DNA from: Marisediminicola sp040546025
GTDB lineage: Bacteria > Actinomycetota > Actinomycetes > Actinomycetales > Microbacteriaceae
NCBI RefSeq assembly: GCF_040546025.1
Contig: NZ_JBEPNA010000009.1
Location: 1 to 64,000, forward strand
DNA length: 64,000 nt
Reading direction: 5' to 3'
Shown: piece after piece, positions 6,842 through 15,229 of the stretch
Layout: each line of letters starts with the position of its first letter
Position numbering within the stretch: the stretch's first letter is position 1
Notes under the pieces: model-generated
What the model was told of the DNA's origin: nothing
Database searches by the model: none
Seen by the model: the letters and a program-made list of their open reading frames with translations, nothing else
Position numbers and translations under genes: made by a program

Positions 6842-7020
6842 CCATGTCCGCTGGCGCGGCCCGCCCGCCCGCCTCTCTACTGGAGCGAGTCGCCCACTTC
6901 TGTCGGGTTCGCGGCCTTTGTGGCCGCGGAGGGGACGTATGTGGGCGGTTCGCGGGGTGTGGGTCCACGAGTTGCCAGCCCAAGCGGAGTAGCTGGAGAC
7001 TGCCAGCGCAGAGGCGGCTC
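6842..7020. other. Intergenic, hairpin 6910-6928
   Basis: No gene is visible. The arms CGCGGCC and GGCCGCG around TTTGT form a 7-bp hairpin at 6910-6928. It lacks a T tract but may terminate the minus-strand aminotransferase transcript. Confidence 0.4.
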
Positions 7021-8223
7021 CTACGCGAACAGCCGCTGCAGGCGCTGCACACCTTCGAGCAGGGCCTCGTCGCCCAGGGCGTACGACAGGCGCAGGTAGC
7101 CGCTCGGCCCGAACGCCTCGCCGGGAACGACGGCCACCTCGGCCTGCTCGAGGATCAGGTCCGCGAGCTCGAGCGAGCTCGTGGGCGTCACCCCGCCCCA
7201 CTCGCGCCCCAGCAGACCCGTCACGTCGGGGTAGACGTAGAACGCGCCCTGCGGCATCGGGCAGTTGACCCCGTCGATCTTGTTGAGCTCCGCGACGATG
7301 GTCGCGCGGCGCCGGTCGAACGCCTGCCGCATGTCCTCCACCGCATCCTGCGGACCGGTCAGCGCGGCGATCGCCGCACGCTGCGAGATGTTCGACACGT
7401 TCGAGGAGAGGTGCGACTGCAGGTTCGCTGCGGCCTTGATTGCGTCGACGGGGCCGACCATCCAGCCGAGTCGCCAGCCGGTCATCGCATAGGTCTTGGC
7501 GACGCCGTTCACGAGGATCGTGGTGTCGGCGAGGGCAGGAACGGCCTCGACGACACCGACCGCACGGATGCCGTCGTAGACGAGGTTCTGGTAGATCTCG
7601 TCGCTGATGACCCAGATGCCGTGCTCGAGCGCCCACTCGCCAATGGCGCGGGTCTGCTCGGCCGAGTAGACCGACCCGGTCGGGTTGGACGGCGAGACGA
7701 AGAGGAGAACCTTGCTGCGCGGGGTGCGGGCGGCCTCGAGCTGCTCGACCGTGGCGAGGTAGTTCTGCTCCACGCCGGCGAAGACCTCGACCGGCACTCC
7801 GCCGGCCAGGCGGATCGCCTCGGGGTAGGTCGTCCAATACGGGGAGGGCAGGATGACCTCGTCGCCCGGGTCGATGAGTGTGGCGAAGGCCTGGTAGACG
7901 GCCTGCTTGCCGCCGTTCGTGACGACCACCTGGTTGGCGGTCACCGTCCAGCCGCTGTCGCGCGCGGTCTTCGCCGCGATTGCCTCGCGCAGCTCCGGCA
8001 GGCCGGCCGCCGGGGTGTAGCGGTGGTTCTTCGGATCGAGGACGGCGGCGGATGCTGCCTCGACGATGTTCGCCGGCGTCGGGAAGTCCGGCTCGCCCGC
8101 GGCGTAGCTGATGACCGGGCGCCCGGCCGCTTGCAGCGCCTTCGCTTTCGAGTCGACTTTGAGGGTCGCGGATTCCGCGATCGAGGAAATGCGCAACGAG
8201 ATACGAGGGAGAGGAGTGGCCAC
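7021..8223 (-). CDS. aspC: Pyridoxal-phosphate aspartate aminotransferase (class I)
   Basis: The 400-aa protein matches the Igamma aminotransferase group (aspartate or aspartate/prephenate aminotransferase). It has SYAAGEPDFPTPANI, YTPAAGLPELREAIA, NGGKQAVYQ, SPSNPTGSVY, and the PLP lysine K243 in NGVAKTYAMTGWRLGW; GYLRLSYA closes the fold. It exchanges the amino group between aspartate and 2-oxoglutarate; a role in tyrosine/phenylalanine synthesis cannot be excluded. The start was set at GTG 8223 (protein begins MATPLPRISLRIS). TAAGCT (minus strand, 8231-8236) lies 7 nt before it, so the mRNA is probably leaderless. It is divergent from the tRNA-Trp/secE unit. Confidence 0.92.
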   Translation of the reverse strand: MATPLPRISLRISSIAESATLKVDSKAKALQAAGRPVISYAAGEPDFPTPANIVEAASAAVLDPKNHRYTPAAGLPELREAIAAKTARDSGWTVTANQVVVTNGGKQAVYQAFATLIDPGDEVILPSPYWTTYPEAIRLAGGVPVEVFAGVEQNYLATVEQLEAARTPRSKVLLFVSPSNPTGSVYSAEQTRAIGEWALEHGIWVISDEIYQNLVYDGIRAVGVVEAVPALADTTILVNGVAKTYAMTGWRLGWMVGPVDAIKAAANLQSHLSSNVSNISQRAAIAALTGPQDAVEDMRQAFDRRRATIVAELNKIDGVNCPMPQGAFYVYPDVTGLLGREWGGVTPTSSLELADLILEQAEVAVVPGEAFGPSGYLRLSYALGDEALLEGVQRLQRLFA

Positions 8224-8281
8224 GATCCCCAGCTTAACGAACCAAGCCTGTGGTGTGCAGTGCCGCGCAGCGTGGGCTGGC

Positions 8282-8310
8282 TTTACACCCCCGGACACCT
8301 GACCTAGACT
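8282..8310 (+). promoter_or_regulatory. Promoter of the tRNA-Trp/secE unit
   Basis: TTTACA (8282-8287), 17 bp, TAGACT (8305-8310): a near-consensus sigma-A type promoter about 100 bp before the tRNA. Confidence 0.7.
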
Positions 8311-8410
8311 GGGAGAGGTAGTGGAAATCTGCCATGCTTTTGCGTGCCCGTTTGTAGCCAACAATTCGGATGCCGATCGACAGGTCGTGAGTATGGGATT
8401 TCTCCTCCGA

Positions 8411-8483
8411 AGGGCGGTGGCTCAATTGGTAGAGCAGCGGTCTCCAAAACCGCAGGTTGCAGGTTCAAGTCCTGTCCGCCCTG
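8411..8483 (+). tRNA. tRNA-Trp (anticodon CCA)
   Basis: A full cloverleaf of 73 nt. The acceptor strands AGGGCGG and CCGCCCT pair perfectly, with discriminator G. The D arm reads GCTCAATTGGTAGAGC, the anticodon stem is GCGGT/ACCGC with loop CTCCAAA, and the T arm is GCAGG-TTCAAGT-CCTGT. The CCA anticodon reads UGG. CCA is not encoded. tRNA-Trp directly before secE is the standard order in actinobacteria. Confidence 0.97.
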
Positions 8484-8569
8484 CAGCTCGATTCGTGCGG
8501 GACCGCACGAACCAGCGAGTTGCCTGATCCTTAGCGGGTCGGGCGACCGGTATCCGGAAGGTAGTAACA

Positions 8570-8848
8570 GTGGCGAAGAACGTGACCGACGAGTCCAGTG
8601 AGGACGTCGTCGCCAACGCCAGGAAGGAGCGCGCCGGAAGGCGCGGTCCATTTGGTCGCATCGCCCTGTTCATCCGACAGGTCATCAACGAACTCAAGAA
8701 GGTCGTCACCCCGACCCGCAAGGAACTGTTCAGCTACACGGGCGTCGTGCTGGCGTTCGTCGTCATCATGATGTCGCTCGTGGCCGGATTCGACTTCCTG
8801 TTCGCGCTCGGTGTGGCATATGTCTTCGGTGACGGGCCCGCCCAGTAG
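8570..8848 (+). CDS. secE: Preprotein translocase subunit SecE
   Basis: A 92-aa single-span component of the SecYEG channel that clamps SecY. The charged N-terminus is followed by the conserved amphipathic stretch FIRQVINELKKVVTPTRKELFSYT and one membrane segment (about residues 60-84, VVLAFVVIMMSLVAGFDFLFALGVAYVFG). The GTG start at 8570 is preceded by GGAAGG. It lies between tRNA-Trp and nusG, the usual setting. Confidence 0.96.
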   Translation: MAKNVTDESSEDVVANARKERAGRRGPFGRIALFIRQVINELKKVVTPTRKELFSYTGVVLAFVVIMMSLVAGFDFLFALGVAYVFGDGPAQ

Positions 8849-8960
8849 TTCCCCCGGCCGCGCGAGTGGCCGACTCCCCGGGATGCCCCGGAAATCGTGA
8901 CGGCGCGCGGAACCGCAAGGCTCGCGCGCAGACCCGCAACAACAACGGAAATGGAATCCA

Positions 8961-9899
8961 GTGTCTGACACAGAACGCGACGATATCGACCTCGCGACTG
9001 CCGCCGAGCAGTCTTCCGAGGTGGAAGAGGCTCAAGAGGGCAACTCCCTCGACGAGGCCGAGTCGTCGGTGGAGCCCGCCGAGCACACCGCGATGCACGT
9101 CGAGAACGACGTCGAGTCCGACCTCAACGCGGCACTCGACGCGATCGAGACAGCTGTCGACCCCGAGGCGGACGAGGTTGTCGACGACGCCCTCGACATC
9201 GACTCGATCGAGGAGGCCGACGCATCCGTCGCCGCTGTCGACGACGAGGCCGAGGTCGAAGCCGAGCTGGAGGAGGAGGCCGAGGTCGACCCCTACGAGG
9301 CCTTCCGCGCCGAGTTGAAGTTCGCGCCGGGCAAGTGGTACGTCATCCACTCCTACGCCGGGTTCGAGAAGCGCGTCAAGCAGAACATCGAGAACCGCAA
9401 GGTGAGCATGTCGATGGAGGACTATGTCTTCCAGGTCGAGGTGCCGATGGAGGACGTCGTCGAGATCAAGAACGGCCAGCGCAAGCTCGTCAACCGCGTG
9501 CGGATCCCCGGCTATGTGCTCGTCCGCATGGACCTCAACGAGGACTCCTGGTCGGTCGTGCGCCACACGCCCGGGGTCACCGGCTTCGTCGGCAACTCGC
9601 ACAACCCCACCCCGCTTCGCTTCGAAGAGGCGTTCTCGATGCTCAAGAGCCTCGTGCAGATTATCGAAGCGCCCGCGAAGGCCGGAGCGAAGGGTGGCAA
9701 GACCACCGCGCGCTCGATCCCGCAGGAAGTCGACTTCGAGGTCGGCGAGACCATCACGATCAAGGAGGGCTCGTTCGCGGGTCTTCCCGGTTCGATCAGC
9801 GAGATCAAGCCGGAGAGCGGCAAGCTCACCGTGCTCGTGTCGCTCTTCGAGCGCGAGACCCCGGTTGAGCTCAGCTTCGAGCAGGTGACTAAGCTCTAA
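8961..9899 (+). CDS. nusG: Transcription termination/antitermination factor NusG
   Basis: The 312-aa protein has the NGN domain starting at WYVIHSYAGFEKRVKQNIENR (about residue 127), then VPGYVLV-type and VRHTPGVTGFVGN motifs. A C-terminal KOW domain begins at GETITIKEGSFAGLPGSISEI and ends ELSFEQVTKL. The first 120 residues are a very acidic, alanine-rich extension absent from E. coli NusG but usual in actinobacteria. NusG links RNA polymerase with Rho or ribosomal S10. GTG start. Confidence 0.96.
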   Translation: MSDTERDDIDLATAAEQSSEVEEAQEGNSLDEAESSVEPAEHTAMHVENDVESDLNAALDAIETAVDPEADEVVDDALDIDSIEEADASVAAVDDEAEVEAELEEEAEVDPYEAFRAELKFAPGKWYVIHSYAGFEKRVKQNIENRKVSMSMEDYVFQVEVPMEDVVEIKNGQRKLVNRVRIPGYVLVRMDLNEDSWSVVRHTPGVTGFVGNSHNPTPLRFEEAFSMLKSLVQIIEAPAKAGAKGGKTTARSIPQEVDFEVGETITIKEGSFAGLPGSISEIKPESGKLTVLVSLFERETPVELSFEQVTKL

Positions 9900-9986
9900 C
9901 GCGATACACAGACCACCGCAACCGGACCTACCGGGCAGCGGGAGAGCATCCGGGACACGGATGCTCGAAAACGAAAGAGAGAAACA

Positions 9987-10418
9987 ATGGCATCGAGAAA
10001 GAAAGTCACCGGTCTGATCAAGCTTCAGATCAAGGCTGGCGCCGCCAACCCCGCACCGCCCATCGGGCCGGCGCTGGGACAGCACGGCGTCAACATCATG
10101 GAGTTCTGCAAGGCGTACAACGCGGCGACCGAGGCCCAGCGCGGCAATGTCATCCCCGTCGAGATCACGGTCTACGAGGACCGCTCGTTCACGTTCATCC
10201 TGAAGACCCCGCCGGCAGCCGAGCTCATCAAGAAGGCCGCCGGAGTGGCCAAGGGATCCGGCACCCCGCACACCGTCAAGGTTGCGAAGCTCACCAAGGA
10301 TCAGGTTCGCGAGATCGCCGAGGTCAAGATGGCCGACCTCAACGCAAACGACATTGAAGCAGCTTCGAAGATCATCGCCGGCACCGCCCGCTCGATGGGG
10401 ATCACGGTGGACGCATAA
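9987..10418 (+). CDS. rplK: 50S ribosomal protein L11
   Basis: 143 aa. It carries the proline-rich N-terminal signature NPAPPIGPALGQHGVNIMEFCK and the C-terminal rRNA-binding domain (KTPPAAELIKKAAG..KGSGTPH..IAEVKMADLNA). L11 forms the stalk base of the large subunit and is a target of thiostrepton-type antibiotics. The AGAGAGAAAC leader gives the ribosome binding site. It overlaps rplA by 1 bp (TAATG). Confidence 0.98.
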   Translation: MASRKKVTGLIKLQIKAGAANPAPPIGPALGQHGVNIMEFCKAYNAATEAQRGNVIPVEITVYEDRSFTFILKTPPAAELIKKAAGVAKGSGTPHTVKVAKLTKDQVREIAEVKMADLNANDIEAASKIIAGTARSMGITVDA

Positions 10419-11107
10419 TGGCTACGAAATCCAAGGCCTACCGCGCCGCAGCAGAGAAGATCGAAGAAGGACGTTTCTACACGCCTTCTGAGGCCGTCGC
10501 GGTCGCCCGCGAAACTGGCTCCGCCAAGTTCAACTCGACCGTCGAGGTCGCGCTCAAGCTCGGGGTCGACCCGCGCAAGGCCGACCAGATGGTTCGCGGA
10601 ACCGTCAACCTTCCCCACGGAACCGGCAAGACCGCCCGCGTCATCGTGTTCGCGACTGGACCGGCCGCTGAGGCAGCTCTCGCCGCCGGCGCCGACGAGG
10701 TCGGTGGCGACGAGCTCATCGAGAAGGTCGCCGCCGGGTACACCTCCTTCGACTCCGCCGTCTCGACGCCGGAGCTCATGGGCAAGGTCGGTCGTCTCGG
10801 TAAGGTCCTGGGGCCCCGCGGCCTCATGCCGAACCCGAAGACCGGCACCGTGACCCCGGATCCGGCCAGGGCCGTGACCGAGATCAAGGGTGGAAAGATC
10901 GAGTTCCGCGTCGACAAGCACAGCAACGTGCACTTCATCGTCGGCAAGTCCGGTTTCGACCAGGTGCAGCTCGAAGAGAACATCAAGGCCGCGCTCGACG
11001 AGATCTCGCGGGCCAAGCCCTCAAGCTCGAAGGGCCGTTACATCCAGAAGGGCACGGTGTCGACCACGTTCGGCCCCGGCATCCCGCTGGATGTCAACGT
11101 TCTGTAG
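10418..11107 (+). CDS. rplA: 50S ribosomal protein L1
   Basis: 229 aa. Motifs include KFNSTVEVALKLGVDPRKADQMVRGTVNLPHGTGK, LGKVLGPRGLMPNPKTGT and the C-terminal YIQKGTVSTTFGPGI. L1 forms the mobile L1 stalk; in other bacteria it represses its own rplK-rplA mRNA by binding the leader. The start overlaps the rplK stop (TAATG), so the genes are translationally coupled. A terminator follows 31 bp downstream. Confidence 0.98.
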   Translation: MATKSKAYRAAAEKIEEGRFYTPSEAVAVARETGSAKFNSTVEVALKLGVDPRKADQMVRGTVNLPHGTGKTARVIVFATGPAAEAALAAGADEVGGDELIEKVAAGYTSFDSAVSTPELMGKVGRLGKVLGPRGLMPNPKTGTVTPDPARAVTEIKGGKIEFRVDKHSNVHFIVGKSGFDQVQLEENIKAALDEISRAKPSSSKGRYIQKGTVSTTFGPGIPLDVNVL

Positions 11108-11138
11108 CTGGAAGCATTCGCTCAGCACGAGCGACACG

Positions 11139-11168
11139 AGAAGGGGCCCACGCGCGTGGGCCCCTTCT
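11139..11168 (+). terminator. Terminator after rplA
   Basis: A perfect 30-nt palindrome: AGAAGGGGCCCACGC and its reverse complement, followed by TCGTTTT. This is a textbook intrinsic terminator closing the secE-nusG-rplKA transcription unit. Confidence 0.9.
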
Positions 11169-11224
11169 TCGTTTTCCTGCCGCAGACATTAGGGGCGAGA
11201 GCCCCCGGTGCGACAGAATCGACT

Positions 11225-11806
11225 ATGCCCACGACCGCCCCAGCCAACGAGGGCGTGGTGGTGCGCCAGGCCAGGCCAGCGGATGCCGTGGCACTGCACG
11301 AGCTCGCCGCGGCCACGTTCCCCCTCGCCTGCCCGCCCGGAACGCTGCGGCGCGACATGGACGCCTTCGTGGCCACCCACCTCTCCCGCGAGAAGATGAC
11401 GGGCTACCTCGCCGACCCGCACCGCGAGCTGCTGCTCGCCGAGGTCGACGGCATCGCCGCCGGGTACACGATGCTGATCTTCGGCGAGCCGGCGGACCCC
11501 GACGTGTCGGCGGTGATCACGGTTCGCCCGACGGTCGAACTCAGCAAGCTCTACGTGCACACCGGGCACCACGGCAGCGGCATCGCCGCGCGATTGGTCG
11601 AGGCCTCGCTCCGGCGCGCCCTTCGGCGCGGGGCGCGCGGCATCTGGCTCGGCGTCAACCAGCTCAACGAGCGGGCGAACGCGTTCTATGACAAGAGCGG
11701 ATTCGCTCTTGTGGGAACCAAGCGCTTCCTCGTCGGCACTCGCTGGGAGGACGACTTCGTGCGCGAGCTCCGATTCGAGTCCTGGCCTACGCCTCGCCGA
11801 CCCTGA
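11225..11806 (+). CDS. GNAT-family N-acetyltransferase (193 aa)
   Basis: The GNAT core is visible: VVVRQARPADAVALHELA at the start, ELSKLYVHTGHHGSGIAARLVEA (acetyl-CoA pyrophosphate loop, H-H-G-S-G-I-A pattern), GIWLGVNQLNERANAFYDKSGF and the final beta strand GTKRFLVG. The substrate is unknown; the strong 'NERANAFYDKSGF' resembles amino-group acetylases of small molecules. The start was set at the ATG 11225, because CAGAAT lies 5 nt upstream (leaderless-type) and the family begins close to VRQA. The 3' end overlaps the convergent MDR gene by 20 bp. Confidence 0.85.
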   Translation: MPTTAPANEGVVVRQARPADAVALHELAAATFPLACPPGTLRRDMDAFVATHLSREKMTGYLADPHRELLLAEVDGIAAGYTMLIFGEPADPDVSAVITVRPTVELSKLYVHTGHHGSGIAARLVEASLRRALRRGARGIWLGVNQLNERANAFYDKSGFALVGTKRFLVGTRWEDDFVRELRFESWPTPRRP

Positions 11807-12752
11807 GCACGATCTTGCCGCGAGTGCGGCCGGACTCGAGTTTGGTGTGGGCCGCGGCCGCCTCGCCGAGATCGAAGACGTCGTCGAGGTGCACCCGGAT
11901 GTCGCCGGATTCGAGGAGACGCGCGATGATCGCGAGGGTCGCCCCGTCGGGCGCAACCTTGTAGTCCGTCGCCCGGATGCCCGCGGCGGCAGCATCCGCC
12001 CGCATCGTCGGCCAGCTGCCGGACGGGGCGTTCACGAGCAGGCCGCCGCGGCGCAGCGTCGCCAGCGACCGGGTGCCGGTGTCGTCGTGCACGTTGCCGA
12101 TGAGGTCGATAACGGTGTCGACCTTGTCGAGCCCCTCCTCGAACCGCGAGGCCGTGTAGTCGACGACCTGGCTCGCGCCGAGCTCGCCGAGCCAGCCGAG
12201 GTTGCGCGTCGAACCCGTCGCAATGACGTGGGCGCCGAAGTACCGAGCAAACTGCACGGCGAAGTGGCCGACCCCGCCGGCGCCGGCGTGGATGAGCATC
12301 CGCTGGCCCTCGTGCGCCTTCGCAACATCGACGACCATGCCCCACGCGGTGAGGGCGGCGAGGGGGACCCCAGCCGCCTCGACATGGGACAGGCTCGCCG
12401 GCTTGCGCGTCACGCTGAGCGACGAGACGGCCACGTACTCGGCGTAGCTCCCGGCGGACCGCGGAAAGCTCGTCATGCCGAACACCTCCATGCCGGGCTG
12501 GAGGGCGTGGGCCTCGAACGGGCTCTCGACGACCACGCCACTGAAGTCGCGGCCGAGCACCGCGGGGTATGCGCCGATCGCCTGGGCGACCCCGCCGCCG
12601 GAGCGGGTCTTCGCGTCGATCGGATTGATGCCGGCGGCCAGCACGCGAATGAGCACCTCGGAGTTAACCCGCAGCGGGATCGGCACCTCCGATCCGACCA
12701 ACTCCAGCGGTGTGCCGGTCCTGTGGATCACCATGGCTCGCATCGTGGTCAT
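11787..12752 (-). CDS. NADP-dependent zinc-free MDR oxidoreductase (quinone reductase-like)
   Basis: 321 aa. It shows MRAMVIHRTGTPLELV, GINPIDAKTRSGG, LGRDFSGVVVES, the cofactor motif GAGGVGHFAVQFARYFGAHVIATGS and RGKIVLRVG at the end. No zinc-ligand Cys/His set is visible, so this belongs to the QOR-like branch of the medium-chain dehydrogenase family, which reduces quinones or enals with NADPH. The gene is monocistronic and convergent with the GNAT gene. The ATG at 12752 is the first in frame; an internal ATG four codons in is an alternative. Confidence 0.88.
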   Translation of the reverse strand: MTTMRAMVIHRTGTPLELVGSEVPIPLRVNSEVLIRVLAAGINPIDAKTRSGGGVAQAIGAYPAVLGRDFSGVVVESPFEAHALQPGMEVFGMTSFPRSAGSYAEYVAVSSLSVTRKPASLSHVEAAGVPLAALTAWGMVVDVAKAHEGQRMLIHAGAGGVGHFAVQFARYFGAHVIATGSTRNLGWLGELGASQVVDYTASRFEEGLDKVDTVIDLIGNVHDDTGTRSLATLRRGGLLVNAPSGSWPTMRADAAAAGIRATDYKVAPDGATLAIIARLLESGDIRVHLDDVFDLGEAAAAHTKLESGRTRGKIVLRVGEA

Positions 12753-12899
12753 TCGAATGGCCTCCTCGCCTGGGGAACACCAGTCAACCCGGCCCGTGAG
12801 TCGAGGCTGTTACAGCGGTGTCAATTGGATGCAAACTCTGCGCACTTCGCTAGTATCCGAGGCAGAGCCGAGAGTGCTCCCCGACAGCATTGGAGCACC

Positions 12900-13535
12900 G
12901 TGACCTACCTGTTCGCCGCCTTCCGGCTCGCTGCCGCAATCGCCGGGGCAACCGCCGTGATCGCGACCTTTGCCTACACGGCGGAGAAGGGCCCGATCAA
13001 CCCGTTCAACTTCTTCGGGTTCTTCACCCTGCAGAGCAACATCTTCTCCGTTCTCGTGCTCGGTACCGCGGCGATCGTCGGCCTCGCCGGCCACGTGCAG
13101 TCGAGGGCGCTCGAGGTGGCCCGCGGGTGCGTCGCGACGTACATGATCATCGTCGGCGTGGTCTACAATACCCTTCTGACCGGCCTCGACGGCGGTGTGT
13201 TGCTGCCCTGGGCCAACGACATCCTGCACATCTGGATCCCCCTCTACCTCGCTGCCGACTGGATCCTGTTCGGAGACAGGTCCCCTCTGGCATGGAAGTA
13301 CTTTCCCGCAGTGCTCGCCTACCCCGTGGTGTGGCTTACCGTCGTGCTGATCCGGGGCGCCACCGACGGCTGGGTGCCGTACCCGTTCCTCAGCCCCGCG
13401 ACAGGCTACGGCTCGGTCGCGATCTACGCCATCGTCATCGCGATCGCCTTCGCGCTCGTCGGTGCGCTCGTCTGGGCGCTCAGCCGGGTGCGGGTCCTCA
13501 CGCCGCTCGCGCCGGCTGGTCGCGGTCAGCGCTGA
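12900..13535 (+). CDS. Pr6Pr-family integral membrane protein
   Basis: 211 aa with six hydrophobic segments. Recognisable pieces are NPFNFFGFFTLQSNIF, YMIIVGVVYNTLL, WANDILHIWIPLYLAADWILF and ATDGWVPYPFLSP, the Pr6Pr (six-TM) family pattern that includes integral membrane proteins of unknown function. The GTG start at 12900 follows GGAGCACC. It is divergent from the MDR gene and ends 10 bp inside the convergent YqaJ-like gene. Confidence 0.85.
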   Translation: MTYLFAAFRLAAAIAGATAVIATFAYTAEKGPINPFNFFGFFTLQSNIFSVLVLGTAAIVGLAGHVQSRALEVARGCVATYMIIVGVVYNTLLTGLDGGVLLPWANDILHIWIPLYLAADWILFGDRSPLAWKYFPAVLAYPVVWLTVVLIRGATDGWVPYPFLSPATGYGSVAIYAIVIAIAFALVGALVWALSRVRVLTPLAPAGRGQR

Positions 13536-14143
13536 CACGCGAGCACGTCGAGCACCTGGTTCGCCAACTGCACGAGCGAGTGGATCTCGTTCTCGTCCCG
13601 TTCGATCCAGCGGCACTCCGGCGTGATGTTCACCGGGACGAAGTCGAGGTGCTGCTCCCAGACGAGCAGGGTGCGCTCGGCGCCCAGCACGTACTGCTGC
13701 CACCAGATCTGGCGCAGGTACGACCGCGGGATCGACTGCCAGGCCGACTTCGTGGTCTTGATCTCGGCGAGCACGAGGTCGCCCGCGGAGGAACGGCCGA
13801 GTCCGTCCGGCGTCGCCAGGTGCTGTCTCTCGCCGTTGGCGTGGAACAGCCCGTCGCTCGGTGAGATGCCGAACTCGCCGTTCACCCAGCGGGCGATCTC
13901 GGGCTCGCGGGCCCGGCCGTGGTCAGTGTAGGCGTTGCCGCCGAAACCCGACCCGTGCACCTTCTCGAGGGCGATCGCCTGCACGGAGCGGATGCCGGAC
14001 AGCCGGGCGGCATCCGTCGCCGTGATCCCCTTGCTCCTCGCCCGCAGCCACGCGACGCGGTCGCTCGACCTGGCCACGAGCCGGTCCCGATGGTCGGGGG
14101 GCGGCTCGTCCCAGAGGGAGAGCATGGGCTGCACGAACGTCAC
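13526..14143 (-). CDS. YqaJ-type recombinase/exonuclease-domain protein (205 aa)
   Basis: The N-terminal SKGITATDAARLSGI and HGRAREPEIARWV are the first motif block of the YqaJ / lambda-exonuclease fold. It is followed by LATPDGLG and the catalytic LAEIKTTKSAW (E-x-K), then YLRQIWWQQYVLGAERTLLVW. These belong to the PD-(D/E)xK superfamily. In phages YqaJ works with a RecT-like annealing protein; none is present here, so the role of this chromosomal stand-alone copy is unclear. It overlaps the Pr6Pr gene by 10 bp at the 3' end. Confidence 0.8.
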   Translation of the reverse strand: MTFVQPMLSLWDEPPPDHRDRLVARSSDRVAWLRARSKGITATDAARLSGIRSVQAIALEKVHGSGFGGNAYTDHGRAREPEIARWVNGEFGISPSDGLFHANGERQHLATPDGLGRSSAGDLVLAEIKTTKSAWQSIPRSYLRQIWWQQYVLGAERTLLVWEQHLDFVPVNITPECRWIERDENEIHSLVQLANQVLDVLACQR

Positions 14144-14251
14144 CTCGCCATTCTCCCCGACGACGACCCCGAGCCGGTGCGGACACTACCGGGAATATGT
14201 GCGCAGAACTATGCGTTTGCATGGATACAATCAAGTACGGAGGCACAGACA

Positions 14252-15229
14252 ATGAGTGTGAACACATCGGGGCTGCATCACGTGACGGCGATCGCCGGCG
14301 AGCCGCAGCGCAATATCGACTTCTACGTGACCGGGCTCGGGCTTCGACTCGTGAAGAAGACCGTGAACTTCGACGACCCGGGGACATATCACCTCTACTA
14401 CGGTGACACCGCGGGGCGCCCGGGATCGCTCATCACGTTTTTCCCGTGGGTCGGAGTGCCCGACGGCCGGGTCGGCCGCGGCCAGTCGACCTCGACGGCG
14501 TTCTCGGTTCCGGCGGGAACCCTCGGCTGGTGGAAGGAGCACTTCTCGGCCCTCGGCGTCGAGTCGTCCGTGACCTCCGAATCAGGCGACGAGGAGCGTC
14601 TGTCACTGCGGGACCCGGACGGCCTGCAGATTGACCTTGTCGCCTCCTCGGTCGCCGACCCGCGCGACCCCTGGGATTCCGCCTCGGTACCCGCCGACTA
14701 CGCGGTGCGCGGGCAGCACTCCTCGGTGCTCACCGTCGCCGACCCCGTGAAAACCGTGGGCCTTATGACCGACGATCTCGGGCTGCGCATCGTGAGCGAG
14801 CGCGGAAACCGCACGAGGCTCGAGGCCGGTGACGGCGGAGCCGGCAACATTGTCGACGTCATCGCCGACCCGACCGGTCCGCAGGGGCTGTCGGCGGGAG
14901 GCACCGTGCACCACATCGCGTTCCGGGTCCCCGACCAGGCGACGCAGGAGTTGTGGCGGCGCGAGCTCGTCGACCGCGGCCACCAGGTCACGGCGATTCT
15001 CGACCGCCAGTACTTCACTTCCATCTACTTTCGCGAGCCGGGCGGTGTGCTCTTCGAGATCGCGACGGACACCCCCGGGTTCGACATCGACGAACCGTTG
15101 CTTGAGCTCGGCCGCTCGCTCAAGCTTCCGCCGTGGCTCGAGCCGAGCCGCGACGCGATCGAGAATGCCGTCGCGAGAATCGAGTTGCCCGCCGAGAACA
15201 ATCCGCAGCTCGAGGGGCGCACCCGATGA
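14252..15229 (+). CDS. Ring-cleaving dioxygenase of the MhqO type
   Basis: 325 aa with two vicinal-oxygen-chelate (glyoxalase/extradiol dioxygenase) modules. Module 1 has LHHVTAIAGEPQRNIDFYVTGLGLRLVKKTVNFDDP; module 2 has HSSVLTVADPVKTVGLMTDDLGLR, GTVHHIAFRV and REPGGVLFEIATDTPGF. The metal ligands H (module 1 HH, module 2 HH) and E are in place. In Bacillus, MhqO and the hydrolase MhqD detoxify hydroquinones; the same pair occurs here with an ATGA overlap. ATG 14252 has ACGGAGG upstream, and TACAAT (14226-14231) could be the -10 box. Confidence 0.9.
   Translation: MSVNTSGLHHVTAIAGEPQRNIDFYVTGLGLRLVKKTVNFDDPGTYHLYYGDTAGRPGSLITFFPWVGVPDGRVGRGQSTSTAFSVPAGTLGWWKEHFSALGVESSVTSESGDEERLSLRDPDGLQIDLVASSVADPRDPWDSASVPADYAVRGQHSSVLTVADPVKTVGLMTDDLGLRIVSERGNRTRLEAGDGGAGNIVDVIADPTGPQGLSAGGTVHHIAFRVPDQATQELWRRELVDRGHQVTAILDRQYFTSIYFREPGGVLFEIATDTPGFDIDEPLLELGRSLKLPPWLEPSRDAIENAVARIELPAENNPQLEGRTR

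Noticed and set aside
8766..10271. A 501-codon leftward frame opposite secE/nusG/rplK
   Set aside because: It is antisense to the universally conserved ribosomal-protein operon and shows only compositional bias.
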